Below are positions 31,744 to 32,857 of a DNA stretch of 32,857 nucleotides, in pieces. The notes under the pieces were generated by a model, which saw only the letters and a program-made list of their open reading frames with translations, was not told the DNA's origin and searched no databases. A program made the position numbers and the translations under genes. The stretch comes from Verrucomicrobiales bacterium (GTDB taxonomy: Bacteria; Verrucomicrobiota; Verrucomicrobiia; Verrucomicrobiales; DEV007), in contig JAHEJT010000041.1 in assembly GCA_024638765.1 (NCBI GenBank), forward strand, positions 1 through 32,857, written 5' to 3'. How positions within the stretch are numbered: the stretch's first letter is position 1; every line of letters begins with the position of its first letter.

Positions 31744-32421
31744 ATGCGAATGCAGCGACTTATCCTTATAGCAATGGTTGTGGCTTGTCTGGGCGCGCCG
31801 GGTGTGTTGTGCGCCCAACTTTCCTTTAAGTCGGAGGTGGTAAAAAGAAACGCGGATGCGGCCGAGGAAAGGCTCGAGGTGGTCTTTCCATTCCGCAACT
31901 CCACAAGTCACGTGGTGCAGATTCAGAAAATCGAAACCTCTTGCGGATGTCTTAAGGCCGAGAGCGACAAGATGGTGATCCCTCCGGGTGAAAGCGGGGT
32001 GGTGACTGGACTTTTTTCGATCGGCGGTAAGACCGGCGTATCCAATAAGTCCCTCAAGGTGATCACGGTTGCGGATCGGCGCGAGCGATCGCAACAGCTG
32101 CGGCTGACAGTGACCGTGCCGGACGTCATGGTGGTGGAGCCCAAACTCAACAGCTGGGACGTGGGCGAAAAACTTGCCCCCAAATCCTACGTCCTCGAGG
32201 TCAAACGCGACGAAGAAATCCGGGTGGTTTCGGCGGAATGTTCCCGGGAGGGATTTGAGTGCAAAGTGCATACCATCGAAGAGGGAAAGAAGTATCGCAT
32301 CGAGGTGACCCCGGGTTCGACGGAGGACACCTTGATGGGTATCCTGCGGATCGAAACAGATTGCTCAATCGACAAGCACCGGCGTCAGTTGGCGTTTTTC
32401 TCGGTGAAAAAATCCAGTTAA
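31744..32421 (+). CDS. DUF1573 exported protein
   Basis: A 225-aa protein with a signal peptide (about 1-24, MRMQRLILIAMVVACL followed by APGVLCA) and one immunoglobulin-like DUF1573 domain at about 27-120 that carries TSCGCL, the family signature. It then has a second beta-rich region to about 220. GAGG at 31732-31735 precedes ATG 31744 by 8 bp. The family's biochemical role is not established. Cys pairs in TSCGCL could serve in redox or metal binding. It follows the oxidase maturation genes closely and leads into a rhodanese gene, so an envelope sulfur or redox role is possible. Confidence 0.88.
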   Translation: MRMQRLILIAMVVACLGAPGVLCAQLSFKSEVVKRNADAAEERLEVVFPFRNSTSHVVQIQKIETSCGCLKAESDKMVIPPGESGVVTGLFSIGGKTGVSNKSLKVITVADRRERSQQLRLTVTVPDVMVVEPKLNSWDVGEKLAPKSYVLEVKRDEEIRVVSAECSREGFECKVHTIEEGKKYRIEVTPGSTEDTLMGILRIETDCSIDKHRRQLAFFSVKKSS

Positions 32422-32428
32422 TCGACCG

Positions 32429-32857
32429 GTGCGCAGGGCGATCACACAGGCGCTGGCGATGCTGGCCGTGGCCACGGTGGGAGCGGCATTAACGAAAGTC
32501 TTTCACCCGAAAGCGCCCGCTTTATACCTGCAGAATGAACCGCTTAAGGAGGACGAGGTAACTCTCGATCTGGTGGAAGCGCAATGGGAGGGCGAGGTCA
32601 TCTGGATCGACGCGCGCAGCGCCGAAGAATACGCCGAAGCCCATCATCCCGGGGCACTCTTGCTGAATGAAGAGGGATGGAACGATCAGCTCTGGGAACA
32701 TCACGAAGTGATCCAGGAAGGGACCCGGCCCATCGTGGTTTACTGTGCTACCCATGCCTGTGACGCGAGCCGGCGCGTGGCCCGGCGGTTGCGCGAGAAC
32801 ATGGGTCTCGGTGACGTCTGGGTCCTGCGAGGGGGCTGGGACGCGCTCCACGGCGCG
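32429..32857 (+). CDS. Rhodanese-like sulfurtransferase, partial (runs off the window)
   Basis: An open frame from GTG 32429 continues to the last base (143 codons, no stop). It begins with a short signal-anchor-like stretch (ITQALAMLAVATVGAAL, about 5-21). A rhodanese domain follows: IDARSAEEYAEAHHPGALLL, then the active loop YCATHACDASRRVA with Cys106, then VWVLRGGWDAL. A second Cys (C111) sits five residues later. The domain is probably periplasmic. It starts 7 bp after the DUF1573 stop, so it continues the same operon. The start could shift slightly, and the C-terminus is outside the window. Confidence 0.85.
   Translation, partial: MRRAITQALAMLAVATVGAALTKVFHPKAPALYLQNEPLKEDEVTLDLVEAQWEGEVIWIDARSAEEYAEAHHPGALLLNEEGWNDQLWEHHEVIQEGTRPIVVYCATHACDASRRVARRLRENMGLGDVWVLRGGWDALHGA

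Overview
The window looks like a GC-rich chromosome segment of a member of the PVC superphylum, most likely Verrucomicrobiota. This is an inference from gene content, from the double zinc-ribbon membrane protein, and from intergenic spaces packed with short palindromic and tandem repeats. Every convincing gene is on the + strand. I found no tRNA, rRNA, CRISPR array or transposase gene.

Positions 1-11,350 are housekeeping genes separated by repeat-filled gaps. They begin with an array of 31-bp palindromic units. Next come an RfaE2-PurN fusion gene (heptose-1-phosphate adenylyltransferase plus glycinamide ribonucleotide formyltransferase) and a Rep-type DNA helicase. An Fe-S assembly set follows (iscA-like, hscB, hscA), then a zinc-ribbon membrane protein of unknown function and the tRNA hydroxylase trhO. 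The gaps at 1-491, 3854-4525 and 4919-5593 hold no believable gene. They contain tandem heptamers, 10-bp-phased decamers, covarying hairpins, a MITE-like element and a four-copy 37-bp tandem repeat.

Positions 11,390-32,857 form a near-continuous respiratory supercluster, apparently driven from a promoter that overlaps a CRP-type palindrome. The order is Alternative Complex III (actA, actB, actC, actD, actE, actF), a small membrane protein, a cbb3-like trio (CcoN-like, CcoO-like, monoheme cytochrome c), and then an A-type cytochrome c oxidase (subunits I, III, IV, two tiny membrane proteins, subunit II). Heme A synthase (ctaA), heme O synthase (ctaB), a Sco copper chaperone, a DUF420/CtaM-like maturation factor, a DUF1573 protein and a truncated rhodanese follow. 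The likely electron path is menaquinol to ACIII to one or more cytochromes c to CuA/heme a/heme a3-CuB to oxygen, with maturation factors supplying heme A and copper.

The most unusual biology is in the supercluster. The CcoN-like protein appears to have lost all three CuB histidines and the paired histidines that bind the two hemes, so it is probably not an oxidase. Oxidase subunit I has leucine in place of the K-channel lysine. Subunit III carries an insertion of about 230 residues containing an internal duplication and a histidine-rich stretch. ActF has a charged helical insertion. A MITE-like element has landed inside a heptamer tandem array between actE and actF. A second unusual signal is that several intergenic arrays of different sequence share a strict 7-bp period, and one such array lies inside the hscA coding region.
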